Positions 34,546 to 40,594 of a DNA stretch of 53,131 nucleotides are shown here, one piece after another (within the stretch, counting starts at the first letter, position 1; every line of letters starts with the position of its first letter). The stretch is from assembly GCF_943193195.1 (NCBI RefSeq), contig NZ_CALPDG010000027.1, positions 1 through 53,131 of the forward strand, read 5' to 3'. The position numbers and the translations under genes were made by a program. This DNA comes from Mediterraneibacter agrestimuris (GTDB taxonomy: Bacteria > Bacillota > Clostridia > Lachnospirales > Lachnospiraceae). The notes below the pieces were generated by a model, which was not told the DNA's origin, did no database searches, and saw nothing but the letters and a program-made list of their open reading frames with translations.

Positions 34546-34602
34546 AAAACAGTCCGGCGGACTGTTTTGAGTAACAGTGCAGCCGAAAGGCTGAACTGTT
34601 AC
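34546..34602 (+). ncRNA. Two perfect hairpins after repeat copy B
   Basis: 34546-34568 pairs AAAACAGTCC with GGACTGTTTT around a 3-base loop. 34571-34602 pairs GTAACAGT with ACTGTTAC and, inside, CAGCC with GGCTG capped by a GAAA tetraloop. With repeat copy B this gives four successive hairpins in a gene-free 320-bp stretch. No protein frame. A small RNA or mobile-element end is plausible. Confidence 0.55.
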
Positions 34603-34631
34603 GATAGCAAAATAAAAGAAGCAGTAAATTG

Positions 34632-34660
34632 TTGTAAATTAGTATGAGATAGGGTAAAAT
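34632..34660 (+). promoter_or_regulatory. Promoter of the hemerythrin gene
   Basis: TTGTAA, 17-bp spacer, TAAAAT, followed 40 bases later by AGGAGG. Confidence 0.6.
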
Positions 34661-34717
34661 AAGAAGTGGTTTTAACATACAGTGAACATGCTAATATAAT
34701 GGCAGGAGGTATAGACA

Positions 34718-35140
34718 ATGAGAGCAGAATTTGATGATTCTTTAGTAACAGGTAATGAGATGATTGATTCCCAGCATAAGGAACTGATTGATAAGATCAA
34801 CGGACTTTTGGAGAGTTGTGAACTGGGCAAGGATAAAATTGCGGCAGTAAAGACATTGGAATATCTGGCGGACTATACAGATTTTCATTTTGGCGAGGAG
34901 GAAAAGCTGCAGGAAGAGATTGACTATCCGGGAATCAAGGAACACAAGGAAGAACACAAGAAACTGATTAAGGTCGTAGAAGAGCTGCATGAGATGCTGG
35001 AAGAGGAAGAAGGACCGACAGATGCGTTTGTTGCACAGGTCAATGAAAATGTGATTCAGTGGCTGTACAGACACATCAAAGGTTTTGACCGTTCTGTTGC
35101 AGAGTACAAGAATATGCGTGGAAACAGTGAAATGCTGTAG
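34718..35140 (+). CDS. Bacteriohemerythrin
   Basis: 140 residues, one four-helix hemerythrin domain. Metal ligands are visible in order: DSQHKEL, DFHFGEEE, EHKEEHKKL, and RHIKGFD, giving the five His and two carboxylates of a di-iron site. It binds O2 reversibly and may act as an oxygen sensor or scavenger in this anaerobe. Free-standing, no fused domain. GGCAGGAGG precedes the ATG. First gene of the island between repeat copies B and C. Confidence 0.93.
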   Translation: MRAEFDDSLVTGNEMIDSQHKELIDKINGLLESCELGKDKIAAVKTLEYLADYTDFHFGEEEKLQEEIDYPGIKEHKEEHKKLIKVVEELHEMLEEEEGPTDAFVAQVNENVIQWLYRHIKGFDRSVAEYKNMRGNSEML

Positions 35141-35150
35141 TAATGAACTG

Positions 35151-35167
35151 TGTTACTTTTCACGGGG
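35151..35167 (+). repeat. Left 17-bp inverted repeat of the type I toxin element
   Basis: TGTTACTTTTCACGGGG, exact inverse of 35530-35546. The pair encloses 362 bp that hold the toxin, its antisense RNA and their promoters. Confidence 0.85.
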
Positions 35168-35180
35168 GGAAGATTTAAAA

Positions 35181-35205
35181 GAGCCGCTTGAAAATCAAGC
35201 GGCTC
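35181..35205 (-). terminator. Probable terminator of the toxin mRNA (minus strand)
   Basis: A perfect 10-bp stem (GAGCCGCTTG/CAAGCGGCTC) with a 5-base loop. On the minus strand it is followed by TTTTAAATCTT. It also contains the -35 box of the rightward antisense promoter. Confidence 0.65.
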
Positions 35206-35216
35206 TGATGTATAAT
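35188..35216 (+). promoter_or_regulatory. Promoter of the antisense antitoxin RNA
   Basis: TTGAAA, 17-bp spacer, TATAAT. It points at the 3' end of the toxin gene. Confidence 0.8.
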
Positions 35217-35222
35217 CTACTT

Positions 35223-35332
35223 AGAAAGGTTAATCGGACACGAAGTTCCGATATACCCTCAGTAAAAAGCAAAAATTACAAGAATTTAAGCATCCTCACT
35301 TTTGGACGGGTAGGGATGCTTATTTCTTTTTA
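35223..35332 (+). ncRNA. Predicted antisense RNA antitoxin (about 110 nt)
   Basis: Begins just after the TATAAT at 35211 and ends at a terminator (35290-35321: AGCATCC pairing with GGATGCT, followed by TATTTCTTTTT). A small hairpin near its 5' end (CGGACACGAAGTTCCG, 35236-35251) is visible. It overlaps the 3' end of the toxin frame (35320-35400) by about 13 bases and the whole toxin 3' UTR. This is the layout of RatA/TxpA and related type I systems. Confidence 0.75.
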
Positions 35333-35400
35333 TGATTGTCTATGTAAGACAGAGCCGCGAACAACACAAGTAATAATGTCAAAACTTCCATTATACTCAT
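35320..35400 (-). CDS. Type I toxin: putative holin-like small hydrophobic peptide (26 aa)
   Basis: The peptide is MSIMEVLTLLLVLFAALSYI followed by DNHKKK: one membrane helix and a basic tail, as in the holin-like toxin (Hol-Tox) and TxpA/BsrG groups. The ribosome site GAGGGTG lies 10 bases before the ATG and is locked in a hairpin (AGAGGGT 35409-35415 complement with ACCCTCT 35427-35433), a usual feature of such mRNAs. Promoter at 35481-35509; long leader of about 75 bases. Expected to damage the membrane when the antisense RNA is lost. Confidence 0.85.
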   Translation of the reverse strand: MSIMEVLTLLLVLFAALSYIDNHKKK

Positions 35401-35408
35401 AGGGCATC

Positions 35409-35433
35409 ACCCTCTTTCGTAAGACTAGAGGGT
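35409..35433 (-). promoter_or_regulatory. Hairpin sequestering the toxin ribosome site
   Basis: Plus-strand ACCCTCT (35409-35415) and AGAGGGT (35427-35433) pair with an 11-base loop. On the toxin mRNA this hides the Shine-Dalgarno sequence. Confidence 0.75.
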
Positions 35434-35480
35434 CATCATCGAAAAATCGCATCCAACTTTCTTTTCAACTATACAATCGA

Positions 35481-35509
35481 ATTATAGCATACAGAGAGCT
35501 AATACTCAA
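35481..35509 (-). promoter_or_regulatory. Promoter of the toxin mRNA
   Basis: On the minus strand: TTGAGT, 17-bp spacer ending in TGC (extended -10), TATAAT. Confidence 0.8.
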
Positions 35510-35529
35510 TCAAAAAAGGGTTTTCCCCA

Positions 35530-35546
35530 CCCCGTGAAAAGTAACA
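35530..35546 (-). repeat. Right 17-bp inverted repeat of the type I toxin element
   Basis: CCCCGTGAAAAGTAACA, exact inverse of 35151-35167. Confidence 0.85.
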
Positions 35547-35586
35547 TGAACTGTTACCAGCTATAAGCGGTAATTATGGATTTTCA

Positions 35587-35615
35587 TTGACAAAAGCAGG
35601 AAAATCAAATAAACT
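35587..35615 (+). promoter_or_regulatory. Promoter of the yitT-like gene
   Basis: TTGACA, 17-bp spacer, TAAACT. Confidence 0.65.
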
Positions 35616-35623
35616 GGATAAAG

Positions 35624-35671
35624 GAAAGAGCATTTGCGAATTATATTTATATAATTGGTAAGTGCTCTTTC
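35624..35671 (+). terminator. Terminator-like hairpin in the yitT leader (possible attenuator)
   Basis: GAAAGAGCATTT pairs with AAGTGCTCTTTC (one mismatch), with an inner AATTATAT/ATATAATT stem, then CTTATGTT. It begins right at the predicted transcript start and is 65 bases before the gene, so it must be read through or controlled. Confidence 0.55.
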
Positions 35672-35736
35672 TTATGTTACCGGGCATACGGTGAAAATGG
35701 TTTTAGTTAAATTTTGAAAGGAAAGAAGGATTGAGA

Positions 35737-36591
35737 ATGAAGACTATAAATTGGAAACGACTTGCATATGACCTGATGATCGATATTATTGCCGGAGTAC
35801 TGATTGGTATCGGTGTATATAACTTTGCGGCAAATTCAGGATTTCCGCTTGCAGGGGTGTCTGGTATTGCGTTGATTTTTTATCGGCTGGTTGGTATACC
35901 GATTGGTTTGGGAAGCATATTGTTGAATATACCGATTATACTTGGCTGTTATAAAACATTGGGGAAAGAATTTTTTTTGCGTTCCATGCGTTCGCTTTTG
36001 ATTACATCATTTTTAACAGATTATATAGCCCCGCTGTTTCCGGCATATTCAGGAGACCGTATGCTGGCTGCTATCTGTACGGGAATTGTTTCCGGGCTGG
36101 GATATGCGCTGATATTTATGAATAACTCTTCAACTGCAGGAATGGACTTTGTGTCAGTTGCAATTCAGACGAAAAAACCGCATATTTCTCTGGGCAAGAT
36201 TGTATTTGTATTAGACTTTATTATTGTACTTATTGGAGGAGTTGTCTTTAAAGATGTGGACGCAACGATTTACGGATTGATCATTACCTATCTGCTGACT
36301 TATGTAATTGATAAGATCATGTATGGTATTGACGCAGGCAAGATGACATTTATTATCACAGAGAATGGACAGGCTGTGGTAGATGTGATCGATCAATATA
36401 TTGAGCGCGGCGCAACGATTCTTCACGGGTACGGAAGTTACACCAAGCAGGATAAGGAAATTGTCATGTGTGCCTGCAATAACAAGCAGATGTATATCAT
36501 TAAGAAGATGATAAAAGAAGTGGATAAAAAAGCATTTATAGTTGTGATGGAATCCAACGAAGTAGTAGGAGAAGGATTCAAAGATGAGTAA
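35737..36591 (+). CDS. YitT family membrane protein (DUF161 + DUF2179)
   Basis: 284 residues. Five hydrophobic helices in the first 195 residues (IDIIAGVLIGIGVYNFAA, GLGSILLNIPIILGCY, and so on) make the YitT_membrane domain, with the NNSSTAGMDF motif. A C-terminal cytosolic DUF2179 domain has GATILHGYGSYTKQDKEI and a MESNEVVGEGF end. Function unsettled; often linked to stress. ATG 35737 is used because AGAAGGA lies 9 bases before. A leader hairpin suggests attenuation. Confidence 0.9.
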   Translation: MKTINWKRLAYDLMIDIIAGVLIGIGVYNFAANSGFPLAGVSGIALIFYRLVGIPIGLGSILLNIPIILGCYKTLGKEFFLRSMRSLLITSFLTDYIAPLFPAYSGDRMLAAICTGIVSGLGYALIFMNNSSTAGMDFVSVAIQTKKPHISLGKIVFVLDFIIVLIGGVVFKDVDATIYGLIITYLLTYVIDKIMYGIDAGKMTFIITENGQAVVDVIDQYIERGATILHGYGSYTKQDKEIVMCACNNKQMYIIKKMIKEVDKKAFIVVMESNEVVGEGFKDE

Positions 36592-36627
36592 GAGTTCTTT
36601 GTGTCATAACAGATAAGGGAATGCATT

Positions 36628-36870
36628 TTCAATACAGGAAACTTCATTCCCTGATGTTCGTAGAATCCATAATTGCAGCTTGTATCCGTGAATAAATAAA
36701 ATTCTTTTAAATTTACATTTTTCATATGCTCAAGTGCGGATTCAAAAAGCATTTTGCCGATACCTTTACCCTGACAGGAAGAACTTACTGCAAAAAGTGC
36801 AAGTTCTGCCGGATAAGTCTTGATATTATCACTCAGTAATTTCTTATCTATGCCATTTACACTTTTAAAG
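36628..36870 (-). pseudogene. GNAT acetyltransferase fragment
   Basis: On the minus strand the acetyl-CoA binding part is clear: ELALFAVSSSCQGKGIGKML, then FYLFTDTSCNYGFYEHQGM. The N-terminal part is missing beyond about 36870, where a rightward fragment of another gene begins, and the end runs into unrelated sequence. Remnant. Confidence 0.75.
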
Positions 36871-36884
36871 ATCTTTGATACATT

Positions 36885-37302
36885 CCGCCCTTCTTTGGAA
36901 CTATACAATGATTTTGCAGAAGATGATATATCACGGATATTTCCACATCTAAAAGAAACATGGGGAATAGAACAAATACGCATGGGAATAGGAAGTTTCA
37001 TTTCTCTTGATCATGTATATAATATGAATTTTTCTGAATATGGTGGACTTTATACCATCGCGTTAAACAATAAACAGGTTTCAGACTGCATTATAAAACC
37101 TGGGGGAAAGTATTTATGTGGTTATCAAAAGGGAACATGGGATAAATTACCGGTAATATATAAAAAAATGCTGGATTATACCGAAAAGCATAGCTTAAGA
37201 CTCACTGGGTATGCTTATGAAGCCGGGCTCAATGATTTTGTGATTTCTGATCCTAATGATTATATTACGAAGATTATGATACAGATTGAGGAAAATGCCT
37301 GA
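36885..37302 (+). pseudogene. C-terminal effector-binding domain of a MerR-type regulator (fragment)
   Basis: About 138 residues resembling the GyrI-like ligand-binding half of MerR regulators (DHVYNMNFSEYGGLYTI, then CIIKPGGKYLCGYQKGTW, LTGYAYEAGLNDF). The DNA-binding half is absent: upstream sequence is the opposed GNAT fragment. Ends with a normal stop. No ribosome site at the break. Confidence 0.65.
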
Positions 37303-37317
37303 GACAGTCCCCTGTTC

Positions 37318-37605
37318 ATGACTATCTATTTCCCGACAGCCCCGATTGGGGAGATGGTAGTCCGCTGGAAACTTCTGATGTGGCAGGAGATGATACCTTC
37401 TCAAGGAAGTGTGTTTAGCGGATGCAGTGCAATTGAACATTATTACATGATGCTTACAATACCACCAACACTTGAAAATGTGAGTACTTTTACTGGAATT
37501 TCAGAGATATGCAAGATTCATGTTCCGAAAGGATGTCTGGAAGCATATCAAACAGCCGAATACTGGAGCGAATACGCAGATCATATGGTAGAAATAGAGG
37601 AGTAG
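37318..37605 (+). pseudogene. BspA-type leucine-rich repeat fragment
   Basis: About 95 residues with the C-terminal BspA repeat pattern (TIPPTLENV ... CKIHVPKGCLEAYQTAEYW). Surface proteins of this class have many such repeats and a signal peptide; none is present here. End fragment only. Confidence 0.65.
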
Positions 37606-37606
37606 T

Positions 37607-37845
37607 GTGAGGAAGCTGAAAAAATATAAGCCAACAAAGTTCATGGCTGAGGATTCTGTGTACAGTCAGGAACTGGCAGACTATGCAGTTTCCTTTATCG
37701 AGTGCCTGTGTCACACAAAAGGAACATGGGCAGGCAAGCCATTTGAACTGATTGACCGGTAGGAACAGATTATCAGGGATGTGTTTGGAACGATTAAGCC
37801 AAATGGTTACAGGCTTTTCCCATTGCAAAATCAATCAGCTGGTTG
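37607..37845 (+). pseudogene. Phage terminase large subunit N-terminal fragment
   Basis: The frame reads KFMAEDSVYSQELADYAVSF ... GTWAGKPFELIDR, as in terminase large subunits of Firmicute phages, then an in-frame TAG (37760-37762) where Trp is usual, then EQIIRDVFGTIKPNGYR. After that it turns into unrelated sequence before any Walker motif. Dead remnant of a past phage. Confidence 0.75.
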
Positions 37846-38173
37846 AGGATGGGACACTGCTAAAACTAAATAGGAAATATTATGAGAATACAAGCTATCA
37901 AGGTGAAGAATCAGATTTCTACTAGGTTCCGGCATATGCTCCACAAGGTGTAGTTTGTCTTATGAGTGCAGCATCTTATTATAATCTGACGACCTACAGA
38001 CCAGATTCTATAGATGTGGCTATTCAGAGAAAAGCTAAGATTTCTACTATGCCAGATTGGCCAACACTGTCTGTGTATTATTATGCAATAGAAATCTCAA
38101 CAGATTGCTGCGTTATGCGGAGTTGCTTAAGTGCGGAGAAGTTATGAAAACATATCTGGAGGTACTTGTATGA
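37827..38173 (+). pseudogene. AbiEi-type antitoxin remnant (type IV toxin-antitoxin)
   Basis: INQLVEDGTLLKLNRKYYEN, then an in-frame TAG, then VPAYAPQGVVCLMSAASYYN and AKISTMPDWPTLSVYYY match the AbiEi pattern. After an internal deletion and frameshift (near 38090) the proper end (RLLRYAELLKCGEVMKTYLE) returns in another frame. The stop overlaps the next start. Confidence 0.75.
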
Positions 38174-38256
38174 TAAGTGCAATATCAGTAAGGGACAGAT
38201 TGAATAATCAAGCCAAAGAAGACGGAAGAACGATGCAGGATGAATTGGCAATATAG
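38170..38256 (+). pseudogene. AbiEii toxin N-terminal remnant
   Basis: 28 residues, MISAISVRDRLNNQAKEDGR then TMQDELAI and a stop. This is the usual start of the AbiEii nucleotidyltransferase toxin; all catalytic parts are gone. Its ATG overlaps the AbiEi stop (ATGA), as in intact abiE operons. Confidence 0.7.
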
Positions 38257-38268
38257 AAAGTGTTAAAA

Positions 38269-38287
38269 TGTAAAAAAATATTTTACA
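38269..38287. promoter_or_regulatory. Operator-like inverted repeat upstream of the Xre gene
   Basis: TGTAAAA-AAATA-TTTTACA has perfect 7-bp arms and lies directly ahead of the -35 box at 38294. Likely bound by the Xre protein encoded downstream. Confidence 0.6.
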
Positions 38288-38293
38288 ATCATA

Positions 38294-38322
38294 TTGATAA
38301 ATCCTTCATTTTGGCATATAAT
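38294..38322 (+). promoter_or_regulatory. Promoter of the Xre-ImmA-PIN-like module
   Basis: TTGATA, 17-bp spacer, TATAAT; start codon 31 bases further with AGGAGG. Confidence 0.75.
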
Positions 38323-38353
38323 AATGGTGAGAAAATAGAAGGAGGTCATCATA

Positions 38354-38722
38354 ATGAGGTTTGATGAATTATTTGAACAAAGAAGTCTGGTGGCTTCAAA
38401 GTTAAAAGAGTGTATCAGAGATAAAGGTTACACGAAAGTGTCCTTTGCCGGTAAGGCGGATATATCACGTCCGACCCTAGATAGATTGTTAAATGGTGCT
38501 GTTGATAACAAAAGTACATTTGATCGTCATCTGCAGAAGATTTTGAAAGTGTTGAATATGTCAGTAGAAGAGTTGTTGTTTTACCATTCTGTATCTGCTA
38601 AGCTGGTTACCGCAACAGTGTTTTCACAGAATGCCCCTTTGGAACATGAAATGAGCGAAACAGCGAAAAAACAGTATAACCTGCTTCTTGATGTTATTGA
38701 TTTGTGTGAAATATATTATTAA
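38354..38722 (+). CDS. Xre-family regulator of an ImmA-type module
   Basis: 122 residues. A Cro/C1-type helix-turn-helix lies at residues 10-75 (SKLKECIRDKGYTKVSFAGK, then ADISRPTLDRLLNGAV as recognition helix, then LQKILKVLNMSVEELL). The C-terminal about 45 residues are helical. It probably represses its own promoter through the inverted repeat at 38269 and is cut or controlled by the ImmA-type protease coded next. AGGAGG ribosome site. 12 bp before the ImmA gene. Confidence 0.85.
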   Translation: MRFDELFEQRSLVASKLKECIRDKGYTKVSFAGKADISRPTLDRLLNGAVDNKSTFDRHLQKILKVLNMSVEELLFYHSVSAKLVTATVFSQNAPLEHEMSETAKKQYNLLLDVIDLCEIYY

Positions 38723-38734
38723 GGATGTGCATGT

Positions 38735-39550
38735 ATGAGTGAATTAATAACTGCTGCGAATATACATTTAGTTATAAAAAAGAATAATGAAATTAGAGAT
38801 GAAGTGTTGGCGCAGACAATGAAATTGCAGATGAATCCTGCAATTATGAAGGTTGCATCAAGACCGCAGCTTGCTTTGCTGATTTTACAGGGATTTGGTT
38901 TGATTCAGATGCCTATTGAAGACAAATTTTGGAGTGGAGCAATTTTTGTAAAAAACGGGAAAATAATTCCCGTCCTTAATACAGCACTGCCACGTGCAAA
39001 TCAATATTTTGCAGCATGGCATGAAATCTATCATCTTATTTTTGATAAAGTGTCATTTGATCATTTTATTGAAAGAGATAATACGATGGAGGAACGAAAG
39101 GCTGAATGCTTTGCAGCAAGTATGTTGTTAGCGGGCATTGACAGATATTTTATAGAACTTCCTGAGATGGATTTTGTTTCAAAAATATTTCTCTGTATGT
39201 CAGCATTTCAGGCTCCGTATAAAGCTGTGTTGGTTTCTCTTTATGAATATGCAATTCAGAGCGAAAATGAAACACTGGCGAAAAGAATAGAGGAAGTTTT
39301 TGACTTGGAATTTGAAGATATGCCACAGAGATTTCAGAACCTTGGTTTGGACGATAGTCTGGTAAAACCATCTTATGTAGTCAACGCATCGTCCTTGCAG
39401 GAACGGATAAGAAGAAGCAAAGCCACGAATCCGGAACTTAATTACCATAAAGATAATGAAGCGTTTTTGAAAAATATTATGAAAGAAATTTCAATGATTA
39501 CGAGGAAGGGTGATTCTTATTCCAGAATGGGTACTGGTGGAAATCAATGA
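38735..39550 (+). CDS. ImmA/IrrE-family metallopeptidase
   Basis: 271 residues. The zinc motif HEIYH (WHEIYHLIF, residue about 91) and the third-ligand segment ERKAECFAASMLLAG are complete, so it should be an active protease of the ImmA/IrrE class that cleaves Xre-type repressors. The N-terminal about 60 residues are helical; the C-terminal 100 residues form a helical domain. It overlaps the next gene by 41 bases. With the Xre gene it forms the usual repressor/anti-repressor pair, seen in ICEs, prophages and some toxin-antitoxin modules. Confidence 0.88.
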   Translation: MSELITAANIHLVIKKNNEIRDEVLAQTMKLQMNPAIMKVASRPQLALLILQGFGLIQMPIEDKFWSGAIFVKNGKIIPVLNTALPRANQYFAAWHEIYHLIFDKVSFDHFIERDNTMEERKAECFAASMLLAGIDRYFIELPEMDFVSKIFLCMSAFQAPYKAVLVSLYEYAIQSENETLAKRIEEVFDLEFEDMPQRFQNLGLDDSLVKPSYVVNASSLQERIRRSKATNPELNYHKDNEAFLKNIMKEISMITRKGDSYSRMGTGGNQ

Positions 39551-40217
39551 TGCTGAAGGCAGAGCAAATTATTTGCAAAAACTGATCGAGCTTGGATATC
39601 CGATACATAGTATCGCAGAAGAAGATTACTCGAATCTTACAAATAATGAGGAAGGTAATCTTTATCAGATTGTTCTTGCTTCAACATATCAGATTGGAAG
39701 AATTAAAAGTTATTTGCGTCGATTTGTGGAAAAGTCAGATGTACTTGATATGGATGCATATAAAGACTGGATTAATAAGCTTTATGACGAGTGGCCGATA
39801 CCAGGTCAAATGTTATCTTCGGGCAGAATAAAAAAGAAGAATGCAGGAGAGGTTTCTATCACAATTTTGGCAGAAGTGGTTTCTTGGTATTATCTGGAAA
39901 CAGAGGCGCTGACTATATATTCACAAGATAGTGATACTTATGAGTTCCAGCGCAAAGCCGAGGCCAGTTTAAGAGAAATGTTTACTTCAAGGACACCGGT
40001 ACCGGTTTCGTATAAGAGCAATGATGCTATTCTTTGCCAGCTTTTCCGTGATGGAAAAATAAGCATTGAAAATCTGGGAGATTACAGGAAGGATATTCGT
40101 AAGATTACTTACAGTAAGGTACAGGATGATCATTCCGTGATTTTAGTAACGGAAGTGGTTGATAATGATCTGTTTTTAGAGCTAATTCAGGATACATCGG
40201 TTCATATTATTTTTTAG
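39510..40217 (+). CDS. PIN-like domain protein, third gene of the Xre-ImmA module
   Basis: 235 residues, GTG start with GAGGAAG 2-8 bases ahead. Residues 1-160 look like a PIN nuclease core: IPEWVLVEIND (strand, helix, acidic residue), KKKNAGEVSITILAEV (the usual GE helix) and LTIYSQDSDTY (final Asp). The first PIN strand with its Asp (xxDTNxx) is missing, as an in-frame stop at 39495 bars extension. A C-terminal domain of about 75 residues is unrecognised. It may be a toxin nuclease or effector held by Xre, or a related inactive fold. Translationally coupled to the ImmA gene. Moderately sure of fold, not of activity. Confidence 0.6.
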   Translation: MILIPEWVLVEINDAEGRANYLQKLIELGYPIHSIAEEDYSNLTNNEEGNLYQIVLASTYQIGRIKSYLRRFVEKSDVLDMDAYKDWINKLYDEWPIPGQMLSSGRIKKKNAGEVSITILAEVVSWYYLETEALTIYSQDSDTYEFQRKAEASLREMFTSRTPVPVSYKSNDAILCQLFRDGKISIENLGDYRKDIRKITYSKVQDDHSVILVTEVVDNDLFLELIQDTSVHIIF

Positions 40218-40235
40218 TAAATACACATAGTTTTT

Positions 40236-40263
40236 AAAGCATCAGGAAACTGGTGCTTTTTTT
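40236..40263 (+). terminator. Terminator of the Xre-ImmA-PIN-like operon
   Basis: AAAGCATCA pairs with TGGTGCTTT (one G-T pair), 6-base loop, then TTTT. Confidence 0.85.
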
Positions 40264-40269
40264 GGTATG

Positions 40270-40283
40270 ACGGGCATGCCCGT
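40270..40283. repeat. 14-bp perfect palindrome
   Basis: ACGGGCATGCCCGT, just after the terminator and 47 bp before repeat copy C. No known role. Confidence 0.5.
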
Positions 40284-40329
40284 GTTCTGTGGTGAAAGTC
40301 CACTTAGGCGTAGCTACCGATGAACTCTG

Positions 40330-40438
40330 AATCCGCCCTATTTTAAGTTCACCTGCGGTGAAAGGGCGGGTTCTATTTTCCCATCATGCATTTTTACGGA
40401 GTTTGCAGCAAGTGCAAACTCCTATGCTGAATTGTTAC
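40330..40438 (-). repeat. Dispersed two-hairpin repeat, copy C (inverted, 109 bp)
   Basis: Reverse complement of copy B (34419-34527) with four differences. It closes the accessory island on the right. Confidence 0.9.
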
Positions 40439-40489
40439 AACAGCAGTACTAACTTGAAAATTGTCTTTACGATAAATTAATTCGTGTGA

Positions 40490-40495
40490 TATACT
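40490..40495 (+). promoter_or_regulatory. Extended -10 promoter of the surface protein gene
   Basis: TGATATACT (TGnTATACT) with only a weak -35 (TTTACG, 18 bases upstream). Start codon 100 bases on. Confidence 0.45.
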
Positions 40496-40594
40496 TAATC
40501 TATATATATAAAATGACGATAAAATATAATAGGAAACTCTATGGCAGGTTATATAGATAACATAGAGACGAAAGTTGTAAAAGAAGGGACTGCT

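Noticed and set aside
35085-35402. Plus-strand 105-codon frame across the antitoxin RNA region
   Set aside because: It begins inside the hemerythrin gene, has no ribosome site and runs through two hairpins; the type I toxin layout on both strands explains the stretch better.
36438-37001. The full 187-codon minus frame taken as an intact acetyltransferase
   Set aside because: Only the middle about 80 codons match GNAT; the ends overlap the YitT gene and the MerR fragment in antisense.
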